43,720 bases of DNA from Chloroflexota bacterium (GTDB taxonomy: Bacteria; Chloroflexota; Anaerolineae; UBA4142), in assembly GCA_016208315.1 (NCBI GenBank), contig JACQYF010000053.1, forward strand, positions 1-43,720. Reading direction: 5' to 3'. The translations under genes were made by a program, and so were the position numbers. This document shows, piece by piece, positions 1-7,212 of this stretch. The notes beneath the pieces are model-generated. The model did no database searches and was not told the origin of the DNA. It worked only from the letters and a program-made list of their open reading frames with translations. How positions within the stretch are numbered: the stretch's first letter is position 1; each line of letters opens with the position of its first letter.

Positions 1-1
1 C

Positions 2-211
2 GAGCGCGCGGCTGAGCGTGACGTCTTGGGCTTGAGATTGCCGGTCGCCCGTATGGAAGATGTGCTGAAAGGTAAAGTTTGGGCAGCACAAGATCCAACC
101 CGTCGCAAGACCAAACAGCAGAAAGATTTGCTCGACATTGCGCGATTGATCGAGCAGTATCCGCAATTGCGAGCGCAAGTGACAGCAGAAATCTTGGCGC
201 GATTAGTGTGA
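2..211 (+). CDS. Nucleotidyltransferase-like protein, C-terminal end (5' truncated)
   Basis: The frame is open from the window edge, so the start lies outside. The visible ~69 residues contain the stretch LPVARMEDVLKGKVWAA, then a basic RRKTKQQKDLLDIARLIEQYP segment near the end. This pattern (a 'lead to lysine-rich KDLLDIARL' tail) resembles the C-terminal region of AbiEii-like or related minimal nucleotidyltransferases found as conserved hypothetical genes in Chloroflexi and cyanobacteria. The catalytic GS..D motif would be upstream and is not visible, so the assignment rests on the tail only. The stop codon is one base from the next ATG, suggesting translational coupling. Confidence 0.5.
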   Translation, partial: ERAAERDVLGLRLPVARMEDVLKGKVWAAQDPTRRKTKQQKDLLDIARLIEQYPQLRAQVTAEILARLV

Positions 212-212
212 C

Positions 213-314
213 ATGTGGCTCGTAATCGGCCTCGCCGTTGGCGTTATCGTCGGTTTGATCTTGGGCGTGTTCATTGGATTCTCACTTTTCAAACGCGCCG
301 GCGCGTGGGATTGA
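213..314 (+). CDS. Tiny glycine-zipper membrane peptide (33 aa)
   Basis: A 33-residue frame starts at an ATG one base after the preceding TGA and ends at a TGA just before the DUF2442 gene. It is almost entirely one hydrophobic helix (MWLVIGLAVGVIVGLILGVF and beyond) with glycines every four residues, and a short polar tail FKRAGAWD. Such GxxxG spacing favours close helix packing. It closely resembles the peptide encoded at 717-824, which argues that both are real. No function is known. No clear Shine-Dalgarno is visible, so expression would depend on coupling to the upstream gene. Confidence 0.5.
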   Translation: MWLVIGLAVGVIVGLILGVFIGFSLFKRAGAWD

Positions 315-320
315 GGGACT

Positions 321-701
321 TTGAACTGGCAGGAATGGACATCCGCGGCAGACAACGCGTCCCTGTGGGAAAACAAAGAAGAAAAGGGGCTGCTAAAGGC
401 AGAGCAACTGGATAACTATGTGTTACGTCTCTGGTTTCAGGATGGTCTAGACGTTTCGGTTTATGAACTGGATTTTTACTCTTTGGTGGTAGAGGAAAAT
501 CCGGGCGGAGTTTTTGCGCCGTTGAAGGATAAAGAACGATTTCAAGGGGTTCGAGGAGAGTACGCTTTGATCTGGCCTAACCCTGAGACGGGCGCATACG
601 ACGAACACGCGATAGACATAGCGCCTGAATGTGTACGCTTTTTCTGTGAACGCTATGGTAAACCGCTAAAGGTAGCTGAAAAACGTATGGTGCCGAGCTA
701 G
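321..701 (+). CDS. DUF2442-like protein
   Basis: The 126-residue product has an N-terminal polar leader, then a region resembling DUF2442: 'VLRLWFQDG' followed by an acidic beta-rich stretch, 'GVFAPLKDKERFQGV', and an isoleucine/tryptophan 'YALIWPN' segment ending with 'IDIAPE'. DUF2442 proteins are small, often lie next to DUF4160 or toxin-antitoxin-like genes, and have no established biochemical role. The start is a TTG with GAGGG immediately upstream; there is no in-frame ATG further in. It is sandwiched between two related membrane micropeptides. Function unknown. Confidence 0.6.
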   Translation: MNWQEWTSAADNASLWENKEEKGLLKAEQLDNYVLRLWFQDGLDVSVYELDFYSLVVEENPGGVFAPLKDKERFQGVRGEYALIWPNPETGAYDEHAIDIAPECVRFFCERYGKPLKVAEKRMVPS

Positions 702-716
702 AATTCGTGGAGCGAC

Positions 717-824
717 TTGCCTGATTTTACCTGCGCGATCGGCTTAGCGGTGGGCCTCCTTATTGGGCTTGTAATCGGAATCTGGGTGGGCGTGCGATTG
801 TATTGGAAGACGGGGCATTGGTGA
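717..824 (+). CDS. Tiny glycine-zipper membrane peptide (35 aa), paralogue of the one at 213
   Basis: This TTG-initiated frame (GGAG at 709-712) encodes about 35 residues: a short polar start, a single helix beginning CAIGLAVGLLIGLVIGIWVG, and a basic, aromatic end RLYWKTGHW. The core IGLAVG-x-x-x-GL-x-x-G-x-x-x-G matches the 33-residue peptide upstream almost position by position. The two flank the DUF2442 gene. Nothing else is recognisable. The TTG start is the least certain part, because a stop in the same frame lies just upstream and no ATG is available. Confidence 0.45.
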   Translation: MPDFTCAIGLAVGLLIGLVIGIWVGVRLYWKTGHW

Positions 825-851
825 TCATTCAATGTCGGAGGGCCATGGGCG

Positions 852-1559
852 ATGCTAGTTCAATTCAGAGTTAAGCGCTTTAATCCCGAACGGGACGAAA
901 AACCTTATTGGGGTGAATATAATGTCGAGGTCGAGCCGACCGACCGCGTGCTCGACGGCTTGAACTATATCAAGTGGAATCTCGATGGCTCGCTTGCGTA
1001 CCGCCGCTCGTGCGCCCACGGCATCTGCGGCTCCGACGCGCTCGTGATCAATGGGCGCAATCGCCTCGCGTGCAAGTTGCTGATCAAGCAGGTCCTCCGC
1101 GACAGCAAGGTCGTTACCGTGGAGGCGCTGCGCGGCTTTCCCGTCATCAAAGACCTCGTCGTGGATATGGAAGCGTTCTTCGCCAAGTACCGCAGTATCA
1201 AACCCTACCTAATCAACTACGATCCCGAGCCGGAGAAAGAGCGACCGCAGTCGCCGCAAGACCGCGAGCGGTTCGACGACACGACCAAATGCATTTTGTG
1301 CGCCGCCTGCACCACCGCGTGCCCGACGTTCTGGGCCGACAAGGGATTTGTCGGGCCGGCGTCCATCGTGCAGGCGCACCGGTTTATTTTCGATTCGCGC
1401 GATCAGGGCGCGCAGGAGCGGCTGGCGATTCTGCAAGACGCCGGCGGGGTCTTCACCTGCCGCACGATCTTCAACTGCACCGACGCCTGCCCGCGCGGCA
1501 TCCAGGTGACGAAAGCGATTTACGAAGTACGGCAAGCGATTCTGTTCAATAAAACATAG
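852..1559 (+). CDS. sdhB: Succinate dehydrogenase / fumarate reductase iron-sulfur subunit
   Basis: SdhB carries electrons between the flavoprotein SdhA and the membrane anchor of complex II. The 235-residue length is typical. The N-terminal ferredoxin domain has the [2Fe-2S] pattern CAHGICGSD (Cys54, Cys59, Asp62, as in E. coli) with the last Cys at about 74. The C-terminal domain holds CILCAACTTACP and CRTIFNCTDACPRG, which supply the [4Fe-4S] and [3Fe-4S] ligands. A GGAGGG at about 837-842 supports the ATG at 852 over the closer out-of-frame ATG at 844. No sdhA, sdhC or sdhD is adjacent, so the other subunits must be encoded elsewhere. Confidence 0.95.
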   Translation: MLVQFRVKRFNPERDEKPYWGEYNVEVEPTDRVLDGLNYIKWNLDGSLAYRRSCAHGICGSDALVINGRNRLACKLLIKQVLRDSKVVTVEALRGFPVIKDLVVDMEAFFAKYRSIKPYLINYDPEPEKERPQSPQDRERFDDTTKCILCAACTTACPTFWADKGFVGPASIVQAHRFIFDSRDQGAQERLAILQDAGGVFTCRTIFNCTDACPRGIQVTKAIYEVRQAILFNKT

Positions 1560-1563
1560 AAAA

Positions 1564-1620
1564 CAGGTACACAGGTAGACATGTTTACGTGTGTACTTGT
1601 TTACCTGTATACCTGATTTT
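1564..1620. terminator. Long imperfect hairpin after sdhB, possible terminator
   Basis: Bases 1564-1584 pair with 1595-1615 to give a stem of roughly 18 base pairs with two mismatches and a ~10-base loop; TTTT follows at 1617-1620. The arms contain repeats of ACAGGTA. It sits immediately after the sdhB stop and before the SD of the FmdB gene. It could terminate transcription, or be one of the palindromic insertions seen at other junctions here. Confidence 0.5.
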
Positions 1621-1629
1621 GGAGGACTT

Positions 1630-1878
1630 GTGCCCTACTACGACTACGTCTGTTCCGATTGCAATTCCAAATTCGAGATCAAGCGCTGCATCAGCGAGAT
1701 TGACGATCCGACGGCTTGCCCCGAATGTCATGGCGAGCACGTTGCCCGTCAAGTGTCGCGGGTGGCGGCCTTCGGCCACAGCTCCGGCGGCGAAATCAGT
1801 TCGCTTGGCGGCGGGGGCGGCGGCTGCGGTTCCTGCGGCGGAGGATCGTGCGGTACATGCGGCAGCAGCCGCAACTAA
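1630..1878 (+). CDS. FmdB-family zinc-ribbon protein
   Basis: The 82-residue protein starts PYYDYVCSDCNSKFEI and has a second pair CPEC at about residues 37-40, the standard FmdB/CxxC_CXXC_SSSS zinc ribbon. It is followed by a very glycine- and cysteine-rich tail (GGGGGGCGSCGGGSCGTCG). FmdB was named as a regulator of formamidase/amidase genes, but most members have no demonstrated function. The GTG at 1630 is preferred because GGAGGA lies at 1621-1626; a longer version from TTG 1591 would start inside the hairpin. The extra Cys-Gly tail, also seen in some Chloroflexi homologues, could bind metal (inference). Confidence 0.85.
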   Translation: MPYYDYVCSDCNSKFEIKRCISEIDDPTACPECHGEHVARQVSRVAAFGHSSGGEISSLGGGGGGCGSCGGGSCGTCGSSRN

Positions 1879-1894
1879 CCTGGAAGCTGCGCGC

Positions 1895-2140
1895 ATGTCT
1901 GACTATCAGTTCACAGTGGTCATCGAGCCGGACGACGAGGGTTTTCACGCTTATGTCCCAGCTTTGCCGGGCTGCCATACCTTTGGAGCCACGGTTGAAG
2001 AGGCACGGACAAACATCATCGAGGCAATGGAACTCCACATTGCAAGCATGAAGGAAGACGGGGAGTCCGTTCCTGTTTTTATCAATATCCCTGGCGCGTT
2101 CGCCGCGCCAAACGAGGAGTGGAGAAATGCCCGGAAATGA
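1895..2140 (+). CDS. HicB-like antitoxin family protein (no HicA)
   Basis: The 81-residue product has the UPF0150/HicB fold signature: a beta strand 'YQFTVVIEPDDEGFHAYVPALPGC' region split as YQFTVVIEP and GFHAYVPALPGCHTFG, then 'TVEEARTNIIEAMELHI'. HicB proteins neutralise HicA mRNA interferases. No HicA-like gene (short, with a dsRBD-like fold) is adjacent, and there is no C-terminal helix-turn-helix. This is therefore an orphan HicB-like protein. Its last 14 bases overlap the korA start at 2127, so it is probably co-transcribed with korAB. Its role there is unknown. Confidence 0.75.
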   Translation: MSDYQFTVVIEPDDEGFHAYVPALPGCHTFGATVEEARTNIIEAMELHIASMKEDGESVPVFINIPGAFAAPNEEWRNARK

Positions 2141-3881
2141 TCTCACGGTCCGCGTCGGCGGCGATTCGGCCGCGGGCGGTATCGTGACCACCGGCGAGGT
2201 GTTTGCGCGCATCGCCGCGTATGCCGGCCTGGAAGTCTATACCACACGCACCATCCCTGCCGAAATCAAGGGCGGGCACGTCATGTTCCAAGCGCGCGTC
2301 GCACCGACCATGGTCTGGTCGCAAGGCGATGAGTTGGATATGTTGATCGCGTTCGATCAGGAATCCCTGGATCGCTATTATCGGTTAATTCGTCCCGACG
2401 GAATCCTGATCTATAATTCGAACGATTGTAAACCGCCCGCCGACAACGGCCTGAAGCGATACGCTCTGCCGCTGAACGAACTGGCGAAATCCATCAACTT
2501 CCAACGCGGTCGGAACATCATCACGATCGGCGCGATGGTCAAGCTCTTTGGGCTTTCGTTTGAGACCGCGACCGCGGTGGTCGAAAAGCAACTCGGTCGC
2601 AAGAAAGAGATGCTCGAGCAAAATCTGCTCGCGCTCAAGACCGGCTTCGAATTCGTCGAGCAGAAGGTCACCAAAACCGCGCCGTACCATCTGTCGCCAG
2701 TGCAGGGCGCGATGCAGCAACAGCGCCTCGTCATCAGCGGCAACCAGGCCCTTTCGATGGGCGCGATCGCGGCGCAATGCCGGTTCTACGCCGGCTATCC
2801 CATCACGCCCGCATCGGACATTATGGAGTTTCTCGCCGCGGAATTTCCCAAGGTTGGCGGGACGCTCATCCAAGCCGAAGACGAAATCGCCGCGCTCGGC
2901 ATGGCAATGGGCGGTTCGTACTCCGGGGCGCGCGCGATGACCGCGACTTCCGGCCCCGGCCTTTCGCTGATGACCGAACTGTTGGGCCACGCGACGATGA
3001 CCGAAATTCCGGTCGTCGTGGTGGACGTGCAGCGCGGCGGCCCCTCGACCGGCTTGCCGACCAAGGTCTCGCAAGGCGACCTGCGAATTTCCGTCTTTGG
3101 CGCGCATGACGACGCGCCGCGCATCGTCGTCGCGCCGGTGTCGGTCGAAGATAATTTCTATCAGATCATCAACGCTTTCAACCTGGCGGAAAAGTATCAG
3201 ACGCCGGTCATTTTCCTGAGCGATCAGGACATGTCCGTGCGCGTCCAAACCATTCCACCGTTCGATCTCTCGCGCGTACACCTTGAACCGCGTCTCGTGT
3301 GGAATCCCAACGAGGACGGCCACGGCGAATTTCAACGATACGCGAAAACCGCGTCGGGCATTTCGCCAATGTCGTTGCCGGGGATGAAAGGCGGCCAGTA
3401 CGTCGCCGAAGGGTTGGAACACGCGCCCGATGGCTCGCCGGAATACACACCCGAGACACACGTCGCGAACATGCAGAAACGCGCCAAGAAAATCTACTCC
3501 GCGGCCGATGAAGTGGAACGGTGGGGCATGTACGAAACGTTCGGCGACGAGGACGCGCCCATCGGCATCGTCGGCTGGGGCTCGACCATCGGCCCGGTGC
3601 GTGAAGCGGTGGACCGCGCGCGCGCCGAAGGCCTGAAGGTCGCCGTGTTTTATACCAAGATGATTTTCCCGCTGCCGACGCGACTCATCAGCCAGTTCAT
3701 CCAAAAGCGTCAAACGATCATCGTGCCTGAGATGAATTACACCGGCCAATTCGCGCGCATGATCCAGGCCGAGTTCTGGCGCGAGGTCGTCAGCGTCCGC
3801 AAGTACGGCGGCGTGCCGTTCAGCACCCGCGAGATATATGAAAAGATTAAAGAAGAGCACTCGAAATTAGGACGTTCGTAG
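2127..3881 (+). CDS. korA: 2-oxoacid:ferredoxin oxidoreductase, fused gamma-alpha subunit
   Basis: With KorB this enzyme oxidatively decarboxylates a 2-oxoacid (usually 2-oxoglutarate) to the acyl-CoA and reduces ferredoxin. The 584 residues are a gamma domain (about 1-190, beginning LTVRVGGDSAAGGIV with 'KGGHVMFQARVA') fused to an alpha domain with AGYPITPASDIMEF near residue 220 and a C-terminal transketolase-like part ('FYTKMIFPLPT'). The gamma-alpha fusion is the usual bacterial KorA form. It overlaps the HicB-like gene by 14 bases. Its stop codon TAG lies inside the left end of a REP-like element (3874-3923), so the insertion now supplies the terminus. The exact 2-oxoacid cannot be fixed from sequence alone. 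Confidence 0.9.
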   Translation: MPGNDLTVRVGGDSAAGGIVTTGEVFARIAAYAGLEVYTTRTIPAEIKGGHVMFQARVAPTMVWSQGDELDMLIAFDQESLDRYYRLIRPDGILIYNSNDCKPPADNGLKRYALPLNELAKSINFQRGRNIITIGAMVKLFGLSFETATAVVEKQLGRKKEMLEQNLLALKTGFEFVEQKVTKTAPYHLSPVQGAMQQQRLVISGNQALSMGAIAAQCRFYAGYPITPASDIMEFLAAEFPKVGGTLIQAEDEIAALGMAMGGSYSGARAMTATSGPGLSLMTELLGHATMTEIPVVVVDVQRGGPSTGLPTKVSQGDLRISVFGAHDDAPRIVVAPVSVEDNFYQIINAFNLAEKYQTPVIFLSDQDMSVRVQTIPPFDLSRVHLEPRLVWNPNEDGHGEFQRYAKTASGISPMSLPGMKGGQYVAEGLEHAPDGSPEYTPETHVANMQKRAKKIYSAADEVERWGMYETFGDEDAPIGIVGWGSTIGPVREAVDRARAEGLKVAVFYTKMIFPLPTRLISQFIQKRQTIIVPEMNYTGQFARMIQAEFWREVVSVRKYGGVPFSTREIYEKIKEEHSKLGRS

Positions 3882-3923
3882 TAAGGAACGCGACTCCGCT
3901 ACACTTGGTCGCCGACTACGAAC
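3874..3923. repeat. Solo REP-like element between korA and korB
   Basis: A 50-bp element begins GTTCGTAGT (3874-3882) and ends ACTACGAAC (3915-3923), a 9-bp perfect terminal inverted repeat. It also contains ACTCCGC. The same termini and the same internal ACTCCGC occur in the repeat array at 15031-15385 beside the RAYT transposase, so it is probably a mobilised non-autonomous copy. It overlaps the korA stop codon. The korB SD lies just outside it. Confidence 0.75.
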
Positions 3924-3938
3924 AGAAGGATAAGAGAA

Positions 3939-4820
3939 ATGATTTCCACGCTAGAACCCAATACGCTGATTTTTGAACCCGTCAATTTGTCGCCCAACGA
4001 TTACAAAAGCGATGTCCATCCGATCTGGTGCCCGGGCTGCGGCGACTTTGGCGTCTTGTCCAGTTTCTACAAAGCAATTTCGGAACTCCACATTCCGCCC
4101 GAACAACTCGTCGTCGCTTCCGGCATCGGCTGCTCCGGTCGCTTTCCCGCGTTTGTGAACGCGTATGGGCTGCACGGCACACACGGCCGCGTGCTGCCGC
4201 TCGCGACAGGCATCAAGATGGCGCACCCGGAACTGGTGGTCGTGGCGGCAGGCGGCGACGGCGACGCGTTCAGCATCGGCATGGGCCACTTTCCGCACGC
4301 CGCGCGTCGCAACGTGGATATTACGTACATCGTTATGGATAACGAAATTTACGGATTGACCAAGGGGCAGCCGTCGCCGACCAGCCCTTACGGGATGGAA
4401 CGCAAGGCATCGCCCTACGGGACCGTGGACAGTCCGATTGATCCGATCCAGATGGCGCTGGCGTACAACGCGTCGTTCGTCGCGCGCGGCTTTTCGTCCA
4501 AACCGAAAGAAGTAACTGAGCTTATCAAAGCCGCGATGACGCACAAAGGGTTCTCGTTCGTCCAAATCCTTTCGCCGTGTGTCACGTTCTACGATACCTA
4601 CGACCATTTCAAGAAGGTAACCGCGCCGATGCCCGCCGATCACGACAAGAGCGATCGCGCCAAAGCGATGCAACTCGCGATGACTGAGGAAACGATGCAC
4701 TTGGGCATCTTCTATCAGCAGCGCCGCGCGACGCTTGACGAAGCGATGGCCGGCATCCGCGCGAAAAACGCCAAGCCGGATTACGGCGTCGAGCAGATTA
4801 TGGGCCGGTATATGCGCTAA
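3939..4820 (+). CDS. korB: 2-oxoacid:ferredoxin oxidoreductase beta subunit
   Basis: KorB binds thiamine diphosphate and partners KorA. The 293-residue sequence opens with the conserved 'HPIWCPGCGDFGVL' cysteine motif, 'ASGIGCSGRFPAF', and 'LPLATGIKMAHPE'. The TPP/Mg motif is GGDGDAFSIGMGHF followed about 20 residues later by VMDNEIYGLTKGQPSPTS. Length and motifs match KorB rather than a full pyruvate:ferredoxin oxidoreductase beta. AAGGA at 3926-3930 sets the ATG at 3939. It is separated from korA only by the REP-like insertion, so the two should still be one operon. Confidence 0.92.
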   Translation: MISTLEPNTLIFEPVNLSPNDYKSDVHPIWCPGCGDFGVLSSFYKAISELHIPPEQLVVASGIGCSGRFPAFVNAYGLHGTHGRVLPLATGIKMAHPELVVVAAGGDGDAFSIGMGHFPHAARRNVDITYIVMDNEIYGLTKGQPSPTSPYGMERKASPYGTVDSPIDPIQMALAYNASFVARGFSSKPKEVTELIKAAMTHKGFSFVQILSPCVTFYDTYDHFKKVTAPMPADHDKSDRAKAMQLAMTEETMHLGIFYQQRRATLDEAMAGIRAKNAKPDYGVEQIMGRYMR

Positions 4821-4822
4821 AC

Positions 4823-4859
4823 CGTATTGGGTATTGCGTACTACGCAATACCCAATACG
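4823..4859. repeat. Perfect 37-base palindrome between korB and lipA
   Basis: CGTATTGGGTATTGCGTA at 4823-4840 is exactly inverted at 4842-4859 around a single central C. It fills nearly all the space between the korB stop and the lipA start. There is no downstream T-tract, so it is a weak terminator candidate at best. It looks like a dispersed palindromic element, one of several of different sequence in this window. Confidence 0.8.
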
Positions 4860-4870
4860 TCGAGATCAAA

Positions 4871-5779
4871 ATGTCTGAACCGATTACATTGACACCGGCG
4901 CCGCCCCGCCCCCGCCACCCAAGCTGGATTCGCGTGCGTGCGCCGATCGGCGAGAACTATACGCATCTCAAGGGGTTGGTGCGCGGGCTTGCGCTACACA
5001 CCGTCTGCGAAGAGGCGCTTTGCCCGAATATCGGCGAGTGCTGGGGCGCGGGCACCGCGACGATCATGATCCTTGGCGATACCTGCACGCGCGCCTGCCG
5101 CTTTTGCGCGGTCAAGACGGGCAACCCGCGCGGCATCGTGGACGAGCAGGAGCCGTCCCGCGTAGCAGGCGCGATCGCCGAACTGAACCTGAACTATGTC
5201 GTCGTCACGTCGGTAGATCGAGATGATTTGCCGGATGGCGGCGCGGGAATCTTCGCCGAGACCGTGCGACAGATCAAGGCGAAATCGCCCAAGACGCGCG
5301 TGGAAATCCTCACGCCGGATTTTCGCGGCAAGCGCCCAGATGTTCAAACCGTCGTCGCGAGCAAGCCGGACGTTTTCGGCCAGAATATCGAGACGGTGCG
5401 CCGCTTGACGTACGTCGTCCGCGACCGCCGCGCGGGCTACGATCAGACGATGAACGTGCTGCGGATGGTCAAAGAGATTGATCCGACGATGAAAACCAAG
5501 TCTTCGATCTTGGTCGGCATGGGCGAAACGCCGGATGAGGTGGCCGAGACGATGCGCGATCTCCGCGCGGCCAATGTAGATTTGCTCGCCATCGGCCAAT
5601 ACTTGCAGCCGACCCACCTCAAGCGCCATGTGCCGCTGGTCGAGTACGTTCACCCCGATCAATTTGCCAAGTATAAAGAAGAGGGCATGAAGCTCGGGTT
5701 CAAGTACGTAGCGTCGGGCCCGCTCGTACGCAGTTCATACAAGGCGTGGGAAGCGGCGTTGGTGCTCGACGGCGAATGA
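4871..5779 (+). CDS. lipA: Lipoyl synthase
   Basis: LipA is a radical-SAM enzyme that inserts two sulfurs into protein-bound octanoyl groups, making the lipoyl cofactor of 2-oxoacid dehydrogenases and the glycine cleavage system. The auxiliary [4Fe-4S] cluster motif is CEEALCPNIGEC (Cys46, 51, 57), and the SAM cluster motif is CTRACRFC (Cys72, 76, 79). 'DRDDLPDGGA' and the C-terminal RSSY (needed in the catalytic mechanism) are present. 302 residues is normal. Only a weak GAG precedes the ATG, because the 4823-4859 palindrome occupies the upstream space. No lipB is adjacent. Confidence 0.96.
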   Translation: MSEPITLTPAPPRPRHPSWIRVRAPIGENYTHLKGLVRGLALHTVCEEALCPNIGECWGAGTATIMILGDTCTRACRFCAVKTGNPRGIVDEQEPSRVAGAIAELNLNYVVVTSVDRDDLPDGGAGIFAETVRQIKAKSPKTRVEILTPDFRGKRPDVQTVVASKPDVFGQNIETVRRLTYVVRDRRAGYDQTMNVLRMVKEIDPTMKTKSSILVGMGETPDEVAETMRDLRAANVDLLAIGQYLQPTHLKRHVPLVEYVHPDQFAKYKEEGMKLGFKYVASGPLVRSSYKAWEAALVLDGE

Positions 5780-5789
5780 GAGCAGACCT

Positions 5790-6350
5790 GTGGAATACAG
5801 CGCGCTGAAGGATGAAGAGGTTCTCGCGCAGTTACAAGCGGGCGAAAGCTGGGCGATGTCGGTCCTGTATGACCGCTACGCCCGGCTTGTTTTTTCATTG
5901 GCCTACAAGATTTTGAGTGACCGCGCGTCCGCCGAGGAGGTCGTCCAGGAGGTTTTCGTCAAAGTCTGGCGCCGCGCCGGCGACTATACCGCCGCGCGCG
6001 GCAAGTTTTCGTCATGGCTGACCGGCATCGCCCATCACCACGCGATTGACGAGCTGCGCCGCCGCCGCGTGCGTCCCGCCGCGTCCGAAGACGAGACCGC
6101 CACCGCGGATGTCATGGACGACGGCCCCGTCCCATTCGAGCGCGCCGTGCAAAGCTTGGAGCACCAGCAAATTACGAACGCCTTGCAGTGCATCCCCGTC
6201 GAGCAGCGCCGGCCCATCGAAATGGCATACTTTGAGGGGCTGACCCAGCAAGAGATCTCTGAAAAATTGCAACAGCCGTTGGGGACCATCAAAACGCGGA
6301 TGCGCTTGGGAATGCAAAAACTCAGAACGCTCTTGCAGGAACCGGCGTAG
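5790..6350 (+). CDS. ECF-type RNA polymerase sigma factor
   Basis: This 186-residue sigma-70 family protein has region 2 (YDRYARLVFSLAYKIL ... AEEVVQEVFVKVW) and region 4 (ALQCIPVEQRRPIEMAYFEG and an HTH 'QQEISEKLQQPLGTIKTRM'). It lacks regions 1 and 3, so it is an ECF sigma that directs transcription of a dedicated regulon. The GTG at 5790 is 11 bases after lipA. The downstream anti-sigma factor with an RskA C-terminal domain points to a SigK/RskA-like pair. The regulon cannot be deduced from the window. Confidence 0.93.
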   Translation: MEYSALKDEEVLAQLQAGESWAMSVLYDRYARLVFSLAYKILSDRASAEEVVQEVFVKVWRRAGDYTAARGKFSSWLTGIAHHHAIDELRRRRVRPAASEDETATADVMDDGPVPFERAVQSLEHQQITNALQCIPVEQRRPIEMAYFEGLTQQEISEKLQQPLGTIKTRMRLGMQKLRTLLQEPA

Positions 6351-6400
6351 AGCAATCTAAGAACATCCGGCTTACGTATAATTGTTTGGAAATTCTCAAG

Positions 6401-7210
6401 ATGACGATATGTGCTGAACTCGAAGATTTGATACCAATCTACGTCCTCGACGCTTTGGACGAAGCGGATTGCGCGCGCGTCCAATCGCATCTGCACGCTT
6501 GCCCCAAATGCGAACGATTAGGCGCGGAATATCGCCAGGTTGCGGATTTATTGCCTTATGCCGCGCAACAGGTCGAACCGCGCGCGGAGCTGAAATATCG
6601 TGTCCTTGCGGCGACCACATCTGTGCGTCGCGCGCCTCTCAGGCGAAGGGTACGGGGTGAGATCGGACCCGCACCGTCTTTCGTCTCTCGGTTTTCAGAA
6701 TTGTTCTCAGCGCTGCTCCATTCGCCTGTATTCTCCGCGGCCGCTCTCGTATTAGTGGTTGGTTTGGGCATTTGGAACCTCGCGCTCCAAAACCAGCTCG
6801 CCCAGCAGGGCGCCGAGGCGCAGCAGATCGCGGGTGAACTACGCGCCCAGCGCGAGGTTCTCACCCTGATCGCGTACAGCGATGGACAGCCGCGCCGCCT
6901 TCAAGGGACCGAAGTCGCGGCCCGCGCGGTCGGACGAATTTACGGCACGAGCGACCAAGCCACGTTCGCGATGGTGACCTACGACCTCCCCAAGTTGCCC
7001 ACGGACAAAGTGTATCAACTCTGGCTGATTGATGCCTCGGGTAGCCGGACGAGCGGCGGCACGTTCACGGTGGACGAGCACGGCCGAGGTTGGCTCTTTG
7101 CCCAAGCGCCCAAAGTGTTGGGACAATACAAAGCCGTGGGCGTGACGGTCGAGCCGCTGGGCGGCAGCCCCGGGCCGACCGGCGCCAAAATGCTAGGCGG
7201 CGACTTGTAG
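6401..7210 (+). CDS. Anti-sigma factor with zinc finger and RskA-type sensor domain
   Basis: The membrane-bound partner of the sigma factor upstream. The N-terminal cytoplasmic part has the zinc anti-sigma motif HLHACPKC (His30, Cys34, Cys37). A single helix around residues 107-127 (SPVFSAAALVLVVGLGIWNL) is followed by a coiled region rich in Gln and a C-terminal RskA-like extracytoplasmic domain with 'KVYQLWLIDASG' and a glycine-rich end. By analogy, proteolysis of the anti-sigma factor would release sigma. The ATG at 6401 is preferred; a TTG at 6386 would add five residues. A TATAAT at 6377-6382 has no good -35 partner. Confidence 0.9.
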   Translation: MTICAELEDLIPIYVLDALDEADCARVQSHLHACPKCERLGAEYRQVADLLPYAAQQVEPRAELKYRVLAATTSVRRAPLRRRVRGEIGPAPSFVSRFSELFSALLHSPVFSAAALVLVVGLGIWNLALQNQLAQQGAEAQQIAGELRAQREVLTLIAYSDGQPRRLQGTEVAARAVGRIYGTSDQATFAMVTYDLPKLPTDKVYQLWLIDASGSRTSGGTFTVDEHGRGWLFAQAPKVLGQYKAVGVTVEPLGGSPGPTGAKMLGGDL

Positions 7211-7212
7211 AA

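Noticed and set aside
6377..6382. TATAAT before the anti-sigma gene as a promoter
   Set aside because: No -35-like element lies 16-18 bp upstream, and the gene follows the sigma factor by only 50 bases, so co-transcription is simpler.
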